A stretch of DNA of 64,000 nucleotides from Primulina eburnea (taxonomy: Eukaryota > Streptophyta > Magnoliopsida > Lamiales > Gesneriaceae). Position numbers and translations under genes: made by a program. Under the pieces are notes generated by a model. It was not told the origin of the DNA, made no database searches, and was given only the letters and a program-made list of their open reading frames with translations. The stretch lies in assembly GCF_022965805.1 (NCBI RefSeq), contig NC_133105.1:2604001-2668000 (forward strand). The letters run 5' to 3'. Positions 1 through 11,792 of this stretch are shown in pieces. Position 1 is the first letter of the stretch; each line of letters starts with the position of its first letter.

Positions 1-1801
1 ATCTGGTTTCTGCAAAGGTTTATGGTGGTTGACCTTGTAGGCGAGTATGAAATATCAATTCTGCCCTTTTATTTTGACGTGGAGGAGGACAGTGGCAGTG
101 GGTCAGTTTCGAATTATCAAAACTATTTTTTTTAATAAAATGATATTTTCCATATATTTCAAATATAAAGAAGTATTTTTTTTATCAAAAATAAATAACC
201 ATAATTATTTTACAAAATTTTCCAAGTCGATCCATTTCTTCTCTTAAAAGCAAGGAAATGCATTTCAGTTCAAACCTGTAACTAAATCGTTACTGGATTA
301 TTTTCAAATGTTATGTTTAAAAAAAGTACTTGTGAATTTCAAAAAAAAATTTAAAAATTGTTTTAAATTTAAAAATACGTTTGGATCATTATTGTATAAA
401 ATAAAAATTTAATTGTAATTTTTTTCTCACTTTTTTGTTTGCGATTGAGAGGTTTTTCTGTTTTTTTTTATTGATTTTATTTTTATTTATTTTTTCTCAT
501 TTATAAAACGAAACTTGAAACACTGAAATTCTCATTTAAAATACCTTATAATAATAAATAAAATCGTCGATCAAATTAATTGTAAAGTAAATTTGATGAA
601 ATAAACTAACAATATTAATAAATAGTATTTGATTAGACTAGCTCACACACGACCTTTGAACCTAGCCCACTACTCGACCTCTAATCCGCCACCAGCACGA
701 CCATCGAGACCACCGCCAAGACAGGTACCACCACCCAGTCCACCATCGGCACCTGCGCCTAGTCCTCCACCATGGCCAATCCTGTCACCAGCTCCACCCC
801 CACCTAGCCGGCCCCCATCGTCACCAACTCCACCACCTCGACTCCCGCCATGTACTATTGCACCACCTCCTAGAACACCATCTCGACCTAGCCCCTGTCG
901 TGAACAGTTCCATCACCTAGACCTCTTCCGTGCCCCTAGTCTACCACCATGGCCCAACCCACCGCCCACAACCTAGACCTCCGCCACCCCCAAGAGAGAA
1001 AAAAACCAGGGTTCCATTTTTTCCGGAGATGTGAGACAATTTCCAAAAGTAATCCCGTGTTTTAAAACAAAACCACTAAAAAACCACGAATCATTTAAGA
1101 GAAATAATGCTAGAGGCACTATAAATATATCTAACAAGCGATATATAAAACAATTACATGGTGAGAATTTGTTATTTTTTCGCTAGAATTTGTATTTAAT
1201 TTATCATAAGATTTTTGATAAATGAAACTTTTGTATTTAATTTTGTGTTTTAAAAATTGTTGTACAAATTTAGTTGTACACGCAGCATTCTTCTCTTTAA
1301 AAACTATGCTTAAAAACACTTTTTAAAAAGACATTTCCATAATTTTTTGCCAAAATCTGGACCAAACATATTTAAAATATTTGTTTTCCATTTATAAAAC
1401 ACTAAAACATCCTTAAAATGTTTATCCAAACAGAGCCTAAATGGTTTTGTTTCAGCTCCAATTTCCATTTGAGAATTTTGCTTGAATCTGTGTAGCCCTA
1501 AGATACTATACTCTTTCTACTTTCTAATTTTCACTCTTGTAATTGTGTGAAAACTTCTACGACAAGTACAAATTCTTTAATTTGAGAAAGATTTTTCATG
1601 TAAATCATGTGTTTTTGTTCATTTGTTTCCCTTTCAATATTTTCATTTGGTGTTCCAAAGGGCACCCGGGGAGCTCACTTCAATGATGGGTTGTTGGACC
1701 ATGCTAGTTTCAACTCTAGGCACCCTTTGTGTCCTTTTTAGCAACTATGATTTGTCTTGAATGTATGGTAGCAAGGGCTTGACCTATTTTCGTTATTGCA
1801 G
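1..1801. other. Upstream flank and putative 5'UTR intron of the DAYSLEEPER-like gene
   Basis: No gene is supported here. The stretch is AT-rich with poly-A/T runs, apart from the GC-rich island annotated separately. A pyrimidine-rich tract ending in TTGCAG at 1796-1801 is a good splice acceptor, so the last part is probably a 5'UTR intron and the transcript would resume at 1802, 28 bases before the start codon. The donor and first exon cannot be placed with confidence. Short open frames in both directions are A/T-run products. Confidence 0.5.
640..1000. repeat. GC-rich proline-codon (CCACC) low-complexity island
   Basis: A sharply bounded GC-rich block sits in AT-rich DNA. It is built from irregular CCACC, CCTAG and TCGACC words, so the + strand reads as a 115-codon open frame very rich in proline, serine and arginine. 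There is no ATG start, no recognisable domain, no exact period and no splice context, so I treat it as simple-sequence DNA and not as a gene. The complementary strand is rich in GGTGG words. Confidence 0.5.
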
Positions 1802-1829
1802 ATAAATTGGCGAGCTAATTTTTCTGAAA

Positions 1830-3791
1830 ATGGAGATGGAGACCAGGAAACCTGTCCTGAATTACGTGCCAGTCACTATGAAACCACAGCACATTGATTC
1901 CAAATTACAGCTCGACATGATGGAGATTCAACCTGACATCAGAGAGACACCCCCGAATAATTTTGCTGAAACAAGTCATCTGAAACATCATATTGCCAAG
2001 GGAACTTGTTCAGTTGCCCTATTTAATCAGAAGAAAAATCAGTCAGCCCCGAATAGTGCACTTTCAAAGACCAGCTGTTATTCTGCAACCCCGAAGCAAC
2101 GCTACCAAACAGCCAGTGTTCCTGACATAGTAATCAATTCTAATCATATTCGACGCGAGCTTGCTAGTATGATTACTATGCATGAATACCCGATCCACAT
2201 GGTGGAGCATTCTGGTTTTGTGGCATTTACTCAGAATATACAGCCTCGATTTGATTCAGCGGGCTTCAATACGGTTCAAGGTGATTGTGTGGCAATTTAT
2301 CTAAGGGAAAAGCAGAACATCCAAAAGGTGATTAACAGGATGTCAGGGCGTGTTTGCCTTATGCTGGATTTATGGTCATCATGCCGAAATATTGGTTACA
2401 TGTTTGTGACTGGGCAATTCATTGATGGTGATTGGAAGCTTCAAAGGAAACTTCTTAATGTTATAATGGAACCATATCCAGATTCAGACACAGCTTTCAG
2501 CCACTCTGTTGCTGCATGCCTATCCGACTGGAATATGGACGGCAAATTATTTTCGTTAACTATCAATCAACCGTTGAGCGATTTTTCAGTTGATAAATTG
2601 AGAAATATGCTCTGTGTTAGGAAACCCTTATTGCTTCATGGCCAGTTGTTGGCTCAAAATTGCCTTGCTCGTTTTTTAAGCAGCATGGTCCAAGATGCTT
2701 TAACTTCTCTGCAAGGCACGGTGAAGAAAATTCGGGACAGTGTGAAGTACGTGAAATTTTCAGAATTGCACGGGGACAAGTTTCTTGATCTCAAGCAACA
2801 ACTTCAAGTGCCTAGTGCCATGTCTCTTGCTGTTGACGACCAAACAAAATGGAACACGACTTACACAATGCTGTTGGCCGCTTTAGAATTAAGGGAAATC
2901 TTCACTTGCTTGGATACTTTGGACCCCGATTACAAGAACTCCCCGTCTATGGAAGATTGGAAGGATATAGAGACTCTCTGTACTTGTATGAAGCCACTCT
3001 TTGAAACTGCCAATCTTCTTGCCACAGGAGAAAGTCTCACAACAAACTTGTTCTTCCATGAAGTTTGGAAGATTCAACTGGAGTTGGCACATGCAGCTAC
3101 AATTGAAGATCCGCTCATCATTAGCCTTACAAAATCAATGCAAGAGAAATTTGAGAATTACTGGAACAGCAGCTGGATTGTTCTGGCAATAGCTGTAGTT
3201 ATGGATCCCAGGTTCAAAATGAAGCTAGTCGAGTTTAGTTTTTCAAAAAATTATGGTGAAGAGGCTGCCTTTTATATAAAAACTATCGAGGATGGTATCC
3301 ACGAGCTTTTTCTTGAATATGTCTCTCTTCCTCTGCCTCTAACGCCTGCTTATGTTGAAGAAGCAAATGGGATTACTGTCAAACTAGAGGATCCTCATGG
3401 AATTGGAATCTCAAGTGACGGTCTCGCACTTACACAATTTGATGTTTATATCATGGAAACGACTAGCCAGCAGTCAAAATCCGAGTTGGATCAGTATTTG
3501 CAGGAGTCCCTTTTGCCTCGTGTTGGTGAATTTGATGTTTTAGGCTGGTGGAAAGTGAACTGTATGAAATACCCTACTCTTTCTAAAATGGCTTGTGATA
3601 TCTTGTCTATTTCCGTTTGTACTGTTCCTGCTTCATCAGTATTTGATACTAAGAACAAGGAGATGGATAGTTACAGAAGTTCTTTACGACCTGAGACAGT
3701 GGAGGCTCTTCTATGTGCAAAGAATTGGCTTGAATCGCAGCAGAAAGCTGAAACTCCTGCTCCCCTAGTCAAAATGGAGGTTCCTGCATAG
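1830..3791 (+). CDS. DAYSLEEPER: DAYSLEEPER-like domesticated hAT transposase protein, BED finger partly lost
   Basis: A 653-aa intron-free coding region. DAYSLEEPER proteins are hAT transposases recruited as essential nuclear DNA-binding regulators in plants. Seen here: the hAT RNase H-like region from about residue 110 (CLMLDLWSS at 176-184, TKWNTTY at 339-345, MDPRFKMKLVEFSFSK at 458-473) and the C-terminal hAT dimerisation domain at about 552-635 (ELDQYLQESLLPRV, DVLGWW, YPTLSKMACDILSI, SSLRPETVEALLCAKNWL). The usual N-terminal BED zinc finger is mostly missing: only its second half remains (TSHLKHHIAKGTC, 48-60), with no Cys-x2-Cys half before it. The second catalytic Asp region reads TINQPLSD, as expected of a non-transposing protein. 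Two matches to the SUMO consensus (VKLE 517, VKME 647) are present. The start is the first ATG, 28 bases after a splice acceptor. Full-length homologues are about 40 aa longer, which fits the N-terminal loss. Confidence 0.93.
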   Translation: MEMETRKPVLNYVPVTMKPQHIDSKLQLDMMEIQPDIRETPPNNFAETSHLKHHIAKGTCSVALFNQKKNQSAPNSALSKTSCYSATPKQRYQTASVPDIVINSNHIRRELASMITMHEYPIHMVEHSGFVAFTQNIQPRFDSAGFNTVQGDCVAIYLREKQNIQKVINRMSGRVCLMLDLWSSCRNIGYMFVTGQFIDGDWKLQRKLLNVIMEPYPDSDTAFSHSVAACLSDWNMDGKLFSLTINQPLSDFSVDKLRNMLCVRKPLLLHGQLLAQNCLARFLSSMVQDALTSLQGTVKKIRDSVKYVKFSELHGDKFLDLKQQLQVPSAMSLAVDDQTKWNTTYTMLLAALELREIFTCLDTLDPDYKNSPSMEDWKDIETLCTCMKPLFETANLLATGESLTTNLFFHEVWKIQLELAHAATIEDPLIISLTKSMQEKFENYWNSSWIVLAIAVVMDPRFKMKLVEFSFSKNYGEEAAFYIKTIEDGIHELFLEYVSLPLPLTPAYVEEANGITVKLEDPHGIGISSDGLALTQFDVYIMETTSQQSKSELDQYLQESLLPRVGEFDVLGWWKVNCMKYPTLSKMACDILSISVCTVPASSVFDTKNKEMDSYRSSLRPETVEALLCAKNWLESQQKAETPAPLVKMEVPA

Positions 3792-4499
3792 ATTCGAGAC
3801 ACTATTTTTGGTTGAGCCATGCTGGAGAGTAATTCGAGACGCCCTTTTTAGGATGATGAGGGGGGTGATGATTCTTGTGGTCAAATCTCAAGATTGAACA
3901 TAATCAATTGAAATATTTTTTTCAAGAATGTTCACTTTGATTAGACCCATTTATTGATGTAAAGCAAATTACAAAGAATGACATTATACTTGGATGATAT
4001 ATTGTTCGATAAAACAGAAGGTTATTCGCTCAGTTGTTTAATTCTTTTTTAGGTGGTTGAGGTGACGAGCAATACATAACAATGTAGTTATCCTCATGTT
4101 TTTCCGAATTTTAGGCCCCACCCGACTTGGGCAACCGTCGCTGTTTTTGGCTGCTATCTTCGTTTACCTGTCAAATATTTTCTTGCAACTAAAATGTGAA
4201 ATGTACGTTTATTTGTTAATCAAGACAGCAACACTTTTTATTACATTGCAGATACAGTGGTAGCCAACTCATAATTCTACGATACAAGTATCCTCGGTAG
4301 GAAGATTATAGCAGAATGATGACATTTCTAAGATATTATTTTTATTCTTTTTGTGTAAACGTACATCTAATCCTGAGGAACCAACTTTAAACCACTGGAT
4401 TAATTCTGCGAAAGAGACCATTCATTTGATTTCAATGTTCAGAGCCTCATGAAATGATCACACACCATCATACTCATCAGCGATCCTTCGCCGCTAAAT
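3792..4499. other. Convergent 3' intergenic region
   Basis: The tails of the + strand DAYSLEEPER-like gene and the - strand RFS6 gene face each other here, so the stretch should hold both 3'UTRs. AATAAA-like words are not well placed and no other gene or repeat is apparent. Confidence 0.5.
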
Positions 4500-7400
4500 T
4501 CACAGTTCAATCTCAACGTGGTGGACCTTCTGATCATCTGGAGGCATATCGACCAGGTTCAATGTCACCAAGCCAGAGGCTGCATCATATTCGAAATCGA
4601 CCACAGATGATCCGGCACTGCACTTTCTAGGCTTAACCGACAAGTAGACACCAAAACGCCCACGACCCTTTACCTCCATGGCAACAACTGCCACGGCCTC
4701 AGAGCTCAAGTTCTCGATTTTCCCTCCAACCCCACTCTCGAGTTCAGCCAGCTGTGCAACGGTTCTGACCTCGTATTTCACCCCTTCGATTGCTCCACCC
4801 CCATTGAACATGTCGATGAGCCCCAATGGCGCGAAGTTGAATCCAGGTGCTAGTATTTTAATAGGTGTAACCGTGAAAAGTTCATGCTCCAAGACCTTGA
4901 GTGAGATCGGCATGGCAATATTATACGGAAGGCAGGTGACTGTACCGGCTCGGTGCGAATACAAAGCTACATCCCCTTTCCAGTTGGAGTCGAGGGCAAC
5001 TTGGGATATGAGATGGACATCACGGCCCCGTATATAACCTGTGATTGCTTCAGGTTTAGTTTTGTGGAATGTGTTCTTTCTTTCAACACTGTTCCACGCT
5101 GCACCTTGGCAATTGTATACTCCAAGTACACCTGTATATTTGTTTATGTTCCATATCTTCAAGAGGCTGGAAAAGAAAATGTCGTCACCAATTTTGTTGC
5201 TATAATAGGGGAAAAAACTTTTGGGAAGGTAAAAGTATTAACATATAACAAATTCGGCATGTTCTGATTAAAATCAACTACAAGATTGAGCACCGGTTCA
5301 ACATCATGATGCAACATAGCATCCTACTATGGCTACAGAATCAACTTCACTACATCAATTCTCAGCGATTGAAGAAGTTTCTCACCTAACTCCATCACGA
5401 GATGGATCGGAAAACAAGCAATCCTTCGTGGGCCGACCCGGCAAACGAGCTCGAAGAATCGAGCCATCTGGTAAAACAAGCTTCTTAAGAAGATCAAAGT
5501 TGTGTTTCCCAGGTGCATCACTGTTAGAGAAGGACATTATCTCAGTACTTTATGCAAATTCAAGAATATGACACCTTCGTTAACATCAGGGCGGCTAGGA
5601 TTTGTACAAAAATAACATTCAAAAGTTGGAAATATTTTTCAGTTGACCCTCGCCCTCCTACTGGATTTACCCCTAGTTAACATGAAGACGGAATAGAGGA
5701 TATGGGCAGTCACCTCACGTAGACAGGTCCACCGCTGATGGCCCTAGCTGATCCATGGTACTCGGCTGCCGGGTGGAAAGAATGGAACATATCCCAATCA
5801 GGTAACATGATGTCTCCAATGAAAACAGTGTTATATGCAACGGCAGCAATGTGGATCGTGTGTGATATCGGATCACGCGGGTAGAAATCATCTGATGCTC
5901 TCACAACAGCAGTTTGTTTTGAGCTATTTTGCCAATCGCCGCCACAACATTTTAAAAGTTAAGCACAAGATATACAGTTAATTAATGTTCAACCACAAAA
6001 GTATTTCCATTAAGTAGTCTCCTAATTAAGACACACGTATATAGTTCAATAAAAGCTTGTAAAGACTGAAGAGAGTACCATAAGCTGCTGGTTTTCATCA
6101 CCATGTATGATCTTTTTCTTAGATAATTTCAATTTTTGCATATTTTTTGAGTTGTAACAGGAAACTTGTTGACACAGAATCATAGTGTATCTCACTAGAA
6201 CACTATAAATACATGAAAAAAGCCAATAAATAGAGAAGATTATCAAGAATCTTTAAATCGGAGGCATACCAGTAAAAAGATTCAAGATTGTGGCTCATGC
6301 AAGCGATGATCTCATTCCCCGGGAAATTCCTGGCTACCGAAGCATCAAGAGCCTGATGATACAGCCTTGTCAACTCAACTCTACCTCCATTTCCAGCACC
6401 AAGAGTCTCCAATATACACTGTGCGTCCACTTTCACCCCATCTACCCCAGCCGATGCCAAATAGCTATGCAACTCATTGTAAAACTTGTAAACATTCTTT
6501 GGATTGACCAAACCCAACCCCTGCAACGCGATGGCATCGGTTTTCCACCCTGGTTCGTTCTCCATTACCCCTTTGCATAACTTCGGATATATCATAGCCG
6601 ATTCATACTCCTCCATCTCCTTCACTCCTGGCCTCACACCGCCCCAATATCCTGTGATCGCGTGCCACACATATACATATTTCAATCCATGCTTTTGTTT
6701 CGCTATGTTTACAATATTCTTGATCCCGATGGTAGGATCCTCCTTGTTTTGGAACTTATTGTTTTCTTTGATTCCGGTTAGCCTCAAAAGCTTTGGTTGC
6801 TTCACTTGTGATGCTTCTTCCTCGATTTCTTTTGGTTTATCCTCATCGCCTCCCACTGACTGCCATCCGTCATCGATTATCACGAATTTTGGAGGTGTCC
6901 CACCAGCCTCAAGACTATGAAGACCGGCCTCCACACCTTCTTGAGTCACCTCTTGGTAAAAAGCATCCCAAGTACACCACCCGAAGTAATCCACAATTTG
7001 AGGCAATTTCTTCTCTTGTCTTAACTTAAACGTTCCGAGATGGAGTTTCACAGCCGTTATCGCCTCGTTTATGGCTCGGAACGGATCGGTACCAGCACTA
7101 ATATACACCGAATGGGTGAAATTCGACGCCAAGATCTCATTATCTCCACTCTCTAAGCATAATTCAAGCCTATCCCCCTCACTGCCCTGCAGACAAGCTT
7201 TAAATGGCCCTTCAATCAAAGGCAAAAATACTGTATAAACAATCTTATTTTCTTCATCCCCGTCAACATCCGACTCCAAATGGGATCCATCCTTAGTTTC
7301 CACCAGCAAAAACTGTGTCTCCAGCGGAATATCACGCCCTTTATCTCCCATTCTCTGTGCCATCCACCACAACTTGAACCTGAAGCACGCCAAAAACCGC

Positions 7401-7597
7401 ACGTCGCGCAACGTCCCGAGCGACACCACATGACGGCTGCTGTCCTGGTCGAAAACCGCCCCCATGAACAGCCCCTCCACCGGCCCCGCCGCGGCGCCGG
7501 AGGTGGCCATCACATTTTCCGGCACGTTGTCTAGTATGGTCCTGTGTCTTACAACGAGCTTCCGATCCACGATACGAATTCCGGGCTTGATCGTCAT
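4500..7597 (-). CDS. RFS6: Seed imbibition protein / RFS6-type raffinose synthase-family glycosidase (GH36)
   Basis: Four coding exons on the minus strand: 7597-6270, 5923-5714, 5520-5386, 5166-4500. All introns are GT-AG, phases agree, and the product is 779 aa (family about 750-780). It belongs to the plant SIP/RFS group of GH36, related to alkaline alpha-galactosidases acting on raffinose-family sugars in the cytosol. It most resembles Arabidopsis RFS6/DIN10: N-terminal [65 protein letters not shown]. The catalytic motifs are KVD (nucleophile candidate Asp391) and RASDDFYP (acid/base region, 451-458). The C-terminal beta-rich part contains [19 protein letters not shown] and [18 protein letters not shown]. 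The start is the MTIK methionine. An upstream frame continues 23 codons but crosses a good acceptor (TTGTCGCAG, 7629-7621), so it is 5'UTR. Oddity: the near-invariant SHNTD loop reads SHNLE (435-439). Confidence 0.95.
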
Positions 7598-7620
7598 TGC
7601 TAACTCTTTACTGAACAACC

Positions 7621-7832
7621 CTGCGACAAGAAAAAATCCCACGTTAATATCAGCAGAATATAGCAAGCTTTAGAGCTCCATGTAGCAATGCTAGAAGAAA
7701 TTAAGAAAACTACACTGCGCAACAAACATCAGACACTTGCTGACCTTCAAACACAAGTACAGAAGATGAATGAGTATACAATCTAGACAAGATATCTATC
7801 TAAAATGCTGGAGAATTCATTAGGTGACGTAC
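7621..7832 (-). other. Putative 5'UTR intron of RFS6
   Basis: On the minus strand an AG|GTACGT donor (exon end at 7833) and a TTGTCGCAG acceptor (exon resumes at 7620) bracket 212 bases just before the start codon. The non-coding first exon would run from about 7935 to 7833. This is inferred from splice-site match only. Confidence 0.5.
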
Positions 7833-7961
7833 CTAATATTCAGCAAGAATGTGATTAGGTGAAGAAAAAGCTGTTCAGGAAGAGAACGATATCTCTCTTC
7901 CGTCAAAGAGGGAGAATAATGGGAAATGAGAAATGCACGCAAATAATAAACGAGAAATGCG

Positions 7962-7972
7962 AGTATTTATAG
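7962..7972 (-). promoter_or_regulatory. TATA box of RFS6
   Basis: Minus-strand CTATAAATACT is a near-consensus plant TATA box, about 130 bases upstream of the proposed 5'UTR donor. This would place transcription start at about 7935-7940. Confidence 0.6.
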
Positions 7973-8479
7973 AGGATTTGAAACATGCAGCAAGGGACTC
8001 TCTATATTTATTTATTTATATTTATATATAATAAAATGTGTGATTATCCACATAATATATGAGTCATACCTGAAGAAAGTTTTGAAACCTCATGGATGAT
8101 ATGGGCGATACGCAGATTAAATTGTCGAATTTTAGTTTTAGTTTATAATTTTTTTAAGATTAAATTGTTGAATTTTAGTTTTAATTTATAATTTTTTTAA
8201 AAAAAAAAAACTATTTTTTCTAACATTGTAGTTATATCTAGATGTCGTTTATATATCTAAAATTAAAATTTGACGACAAATATAAAAATTTGGAAAGGAC
8301 CCACCGATCACCTAATTAAATTCAATTATTGAGGGTGAACACACGACCTAATTAGTAGTTAGGATAAGTTTGATTGATCATTCGTCTTTACAAATTTATG
8401 CAACAAAATTAAATATAAATTTTGAAAATTAATTTAAATAATACCAAAATAATAGTCATGTACGTGATTTAAATATAAG

Positions 8480-8652
8480 TAGGTCTCTTGTTAGACGGTT
8501 TCACGAATCTTTATTTGTGAGACGAGTCAATCTTACCAATATTCACAAAAAAGTAATACTTTTGAACAAAAAGTAATATATTTTTATGGATGACCCAAAT
8601 AAGATAATCGTCTCACAAAATACGATCCGTGAGACCGTCTGAAACAAGGTTT
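8480..8652 (+). mobile_element. MITE copy A (GTGAGACnGTCTCAC family)
   Basis: Nearly full-length copy of the small family described in the findings. It starts TAGGTCTCTTG and has diverged terminal repeats. The shared internal blocks are AATCTTTAT, GTGAGACGAGTCAA, AATATTCACA, AAGTAATA and GGATGACCCAAATAAGAT, ending CGTGAGACCGTCTGAAACAAG. No coding capacity. Confidence 0.8.
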
Positions 8653-9058
8653 TGCATTTAAATATATTATGATAAGGTAGGATCATATAACCTTTATATA
8701 AAGAAGAGGTGCGAGTTGCTAACAACCCAACTAATATGCTACCGTGCCGTGAATGTATTTAATTTGATCAAATCTTGATTTTCAAAAGTATATAAAAACG
8801 ATTACTTTATAAAATAATTTTTTTTTAAAAAAAAATATCCTTTAGAGACCATGGTGATCGATTTATAAAATTTGAATTCATAATTGGTTCAATAGATGAA
8901 TCCCCCTTTTAACTTTGGATCCATGAATTTTTATGTTGCAATATAATATTATTGAGACCCTTCTAAATTAATGACAAAGTGGATGAAAATATTTCAATTT
9001 TTTTACCGAATTATTTTTATTTATTATTCATATCAATTTTTTTATATAATTATAAGAA

Positions 9059-9661
9059 TTAATCACATATACCACCCTTGATATTCACCATAATTACAAA
9101 AAAATCAACTAACTTCAAAAATTACATATATTACATCTAGAGTTTATGAAATGCTATTATTTACATACATTAATCTTAAAACTTGCATATATCTCCCTTG
9201 AAATATGTCAATCTTACAATTATTCCTCAAATATGAGTATTCAAAAAAATAGTTCGATTTAGTTTTATTTTAAATATATTTAAATAAAAAAATAAAATAC
9301 AATAAAATAACAAATTGAAAAATCACATTAAATATTTGTTAGTTGACATGAGTTACACAAGTTCAAAATACATCGAGTAAATTATAATATTTTGATTTTT
9401 TAACGTTCAAAACCAAAATAAAATTTATTTTTAAATTTCCCTAAATTAGTTTTATAAACATTCGTACTCTTTAATATCATGAACAAGATGTAATAATTAT
9501 AAGGTATAAAATAAAAATAAAAAACTAAGATGACGTGTATGTAATTTTTAGATTAACAAGTGTAAACATACGTAAGATTGATACAAAGATATATATAATT
9601 TTTAAAATTAGTTGATTTTTTTGTAATTTTGATAAACTTGAATGGAGCTACATGTAATTAA
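9059..9661. mobile_element. Long terminal-inverted-repeat element, non-autonomous
   Basis: The left arm (from 9059) reads TTAATCACATATACCACCC and later ATTACAAAAAAATCAACTAA. The reverse complement of the right end (to 9661) reads TTAATTACATGTAGCTCC and ATTACAAAAAAATCAACTAA, an exact 20-base match within longer diverged arms. Similarity continues inward for roughly 140 bases per arm (TTTACA...TTAATCT...). The centre is AT-rich with no open frame. I could not find a clean target-site duplication. Long TIRs suggest a Mutator-like foldback, but the superfamily is an inference. Confidence 0.65.
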
Positions 9662-11640
9662 CCATATTTAATTATAATACAAGATACCATATTAAAGTCA
9701 TTTGATTAAAATAATAAGTAGCCGTGAGAAGACGAACACTGATATTGATGTAATTAATTATTATTTTTCAAATTATTCGAGAAGAGACGAATATTATATT
9801 TATTAAAACACGTGTTATGTGAGTTAAAATTTAAACGTAAACGAAAACGAAAACGAATATATCACGGAATCCGAGAATTTTATTACTTTCATACGTAGAA
9901 TATTAATATTCAAATAATTACTTTTCCTTCCTAAATATAAATATCGTGTTTTCTGTTAAAATCAGTGTTTCCGTAAAAAATATAATTGTTTGTCCAGATA
10001 CTATTCTATTTATTATATTTGTGACCGCGTTGAGTTTGTATTTATTTGAATACTAATTGGTCGGACTATTAGGCTAATGAGTTCGAAAATATGCGTATCT
10101 ATCTGTTGATGTTGTTTCGTATCTTATAGATATCAATTTTACTTTTTCCATAACTTTTTTCATATCCCTAACAAGACAATATCACTTGTTAAGATCTGAA
10201 ATCATTTTCGCATTTTTCATCTAGACAAACAGATCAATCGGTGTGACGCCAACAACTTAACACAGAATAACTTGTCAAAAACGCTCTTCATAATATCATT
10301 CTCATTCATATACTCTTAATTCGATATTTCTGTTTTTAATTCTTACAAAACATATAGTCAATTTTTCATATTTAATATTATTTTATCAATCTACCGTCAT
10401 CATTAACTATGAATTGATGCTGATTGTCGAGGTAAATCAATATGTCTCCAGGTTTCAAAAAGCATAACAATGCAGTCAAATTTTGTCTGCTCGCCAGCTA
10501 ATATTTTTTAAAAATTTAATTTAAACGGGTTAATTTTATTTGGTATATCAATCAAATTCTTACAATTAGCTTTGATTAAACCAAAATTTTGACTTTGCCT
10601 TGATTTATATAAATTTATTTTCGTACAATTTTTTTCTATCAGTATTAAAATAAAATACATTCTCAAAAAAAGAACTAAATTAAAATATCTAGATCTACAT
10701 GAATTAAATGGGTAAATTTACTTCAAATCTTCACGTCAAAACTTAAATATGCATTCAATTTTTATCTGTGAAATTATATGTTTTTACTCTTCGATCCACA
10801 ACAAAATATGTGTTGCACTCCTTGATCCCGTGTTTCTTTTATCGGATGAAAAACGATACAAAATATTAATATATAATATATAACTTTTTAGTATTCATCA
10901 CACGTTTCTCTTTAGATGAAACTCAATAAAAAAATTAATGTAAGATTTTTTAGTATTCAAACATGTTGATATTAATAAAGTTATTTCAAATTTATACTCA
11001 AAATATTATCTTTTATATCATATATAAATCGGTTGGTACTCAATATTATACATAAGTACCATATTTTCAGTGTTTTTTATATATTTTCATCCGAAAAGAT
11101 AAAAGTCTAATTAATACCAATATTGTTATACATTTTTTGGTACTAAAAACATCATATATTAGTATCATATCTTAAAAAATTTGTATTCATATATCTTATA
11201 TTAGTTTCATATTTTTTTATGTTTTATACTAATTTTATTAAAAGAAATCACGTGGACCCATGAAGTTCAAACATATTTTTTTGACACGATCATTAAAGGC
11301 AAATTTTTGTTGGATTTTAAAGATTTTTGAGCAATTTACGATATTAGGTTGAAAGTTTATTTGGAGCCGACAAGAGAAATTACAGTTCGATTTGATTGCT
11401 CATTACGACACATGATTTGTCTCAACAGAGTTTCTCCTCTTGTTTCCTTTCTTATTTTTTTAATCACAATTTTAGGTTCAAGAAACATAATTACGGAAAA
11501 TTGATCGTTCACATAACCGACGTCTATGAAATGTCAGCACTAAAATAATGATACTTGTTTGATTCATGATATATATTTTTGGCTCATCAATTGTTTAACT
11601 TTAAGTTTTAGTTTATTATCTTGTTAGAGTTTGGTTTTGA

Positions 11641-11792
11641 TTAGGTCTCTTGTGAGACGGTCTCACGAATCTTTATCTGTGAGACAGATCAATCATACCG
11701 ACATTCACAATAAAAAGTAATACGCATGGACGACCCAAATAAGATATCCGTCTCACAAAATACGACTTATGAGACCGTCTCACACAAGTTTC
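11641..11792 (+). mobile_element. MITE copy B (GTGAGACnGTCTCAC family)
   Basis: Well-conserved short copy: TTAGGTCTCTTGTGAGACGG at the left, then TCTCACGAATCTTTATCTG, ACCGACATTCACAATAAAAAG, GACCCAAATAAGATATCCG, and ATGAGACCGTCTCACACAAG at the right. The internal AAGTAATAC repeat is present once where other copies have it twice. Confidence 0.9.

Noticed and set aside
629..976. 115-codon proline-rich open frame
   Set aside because: No ATG, no domain, composition explained by CCACC-rich simple sequence, and no splice or promoter context.
7598..7666. Upstream in-frame ATG extending RFS6 by 23 residues
   Set aside because: The extension crosses a strong TTGTCGCAG acceptor and family members begin at MTIKP, so the downstream ATG is the likely start.
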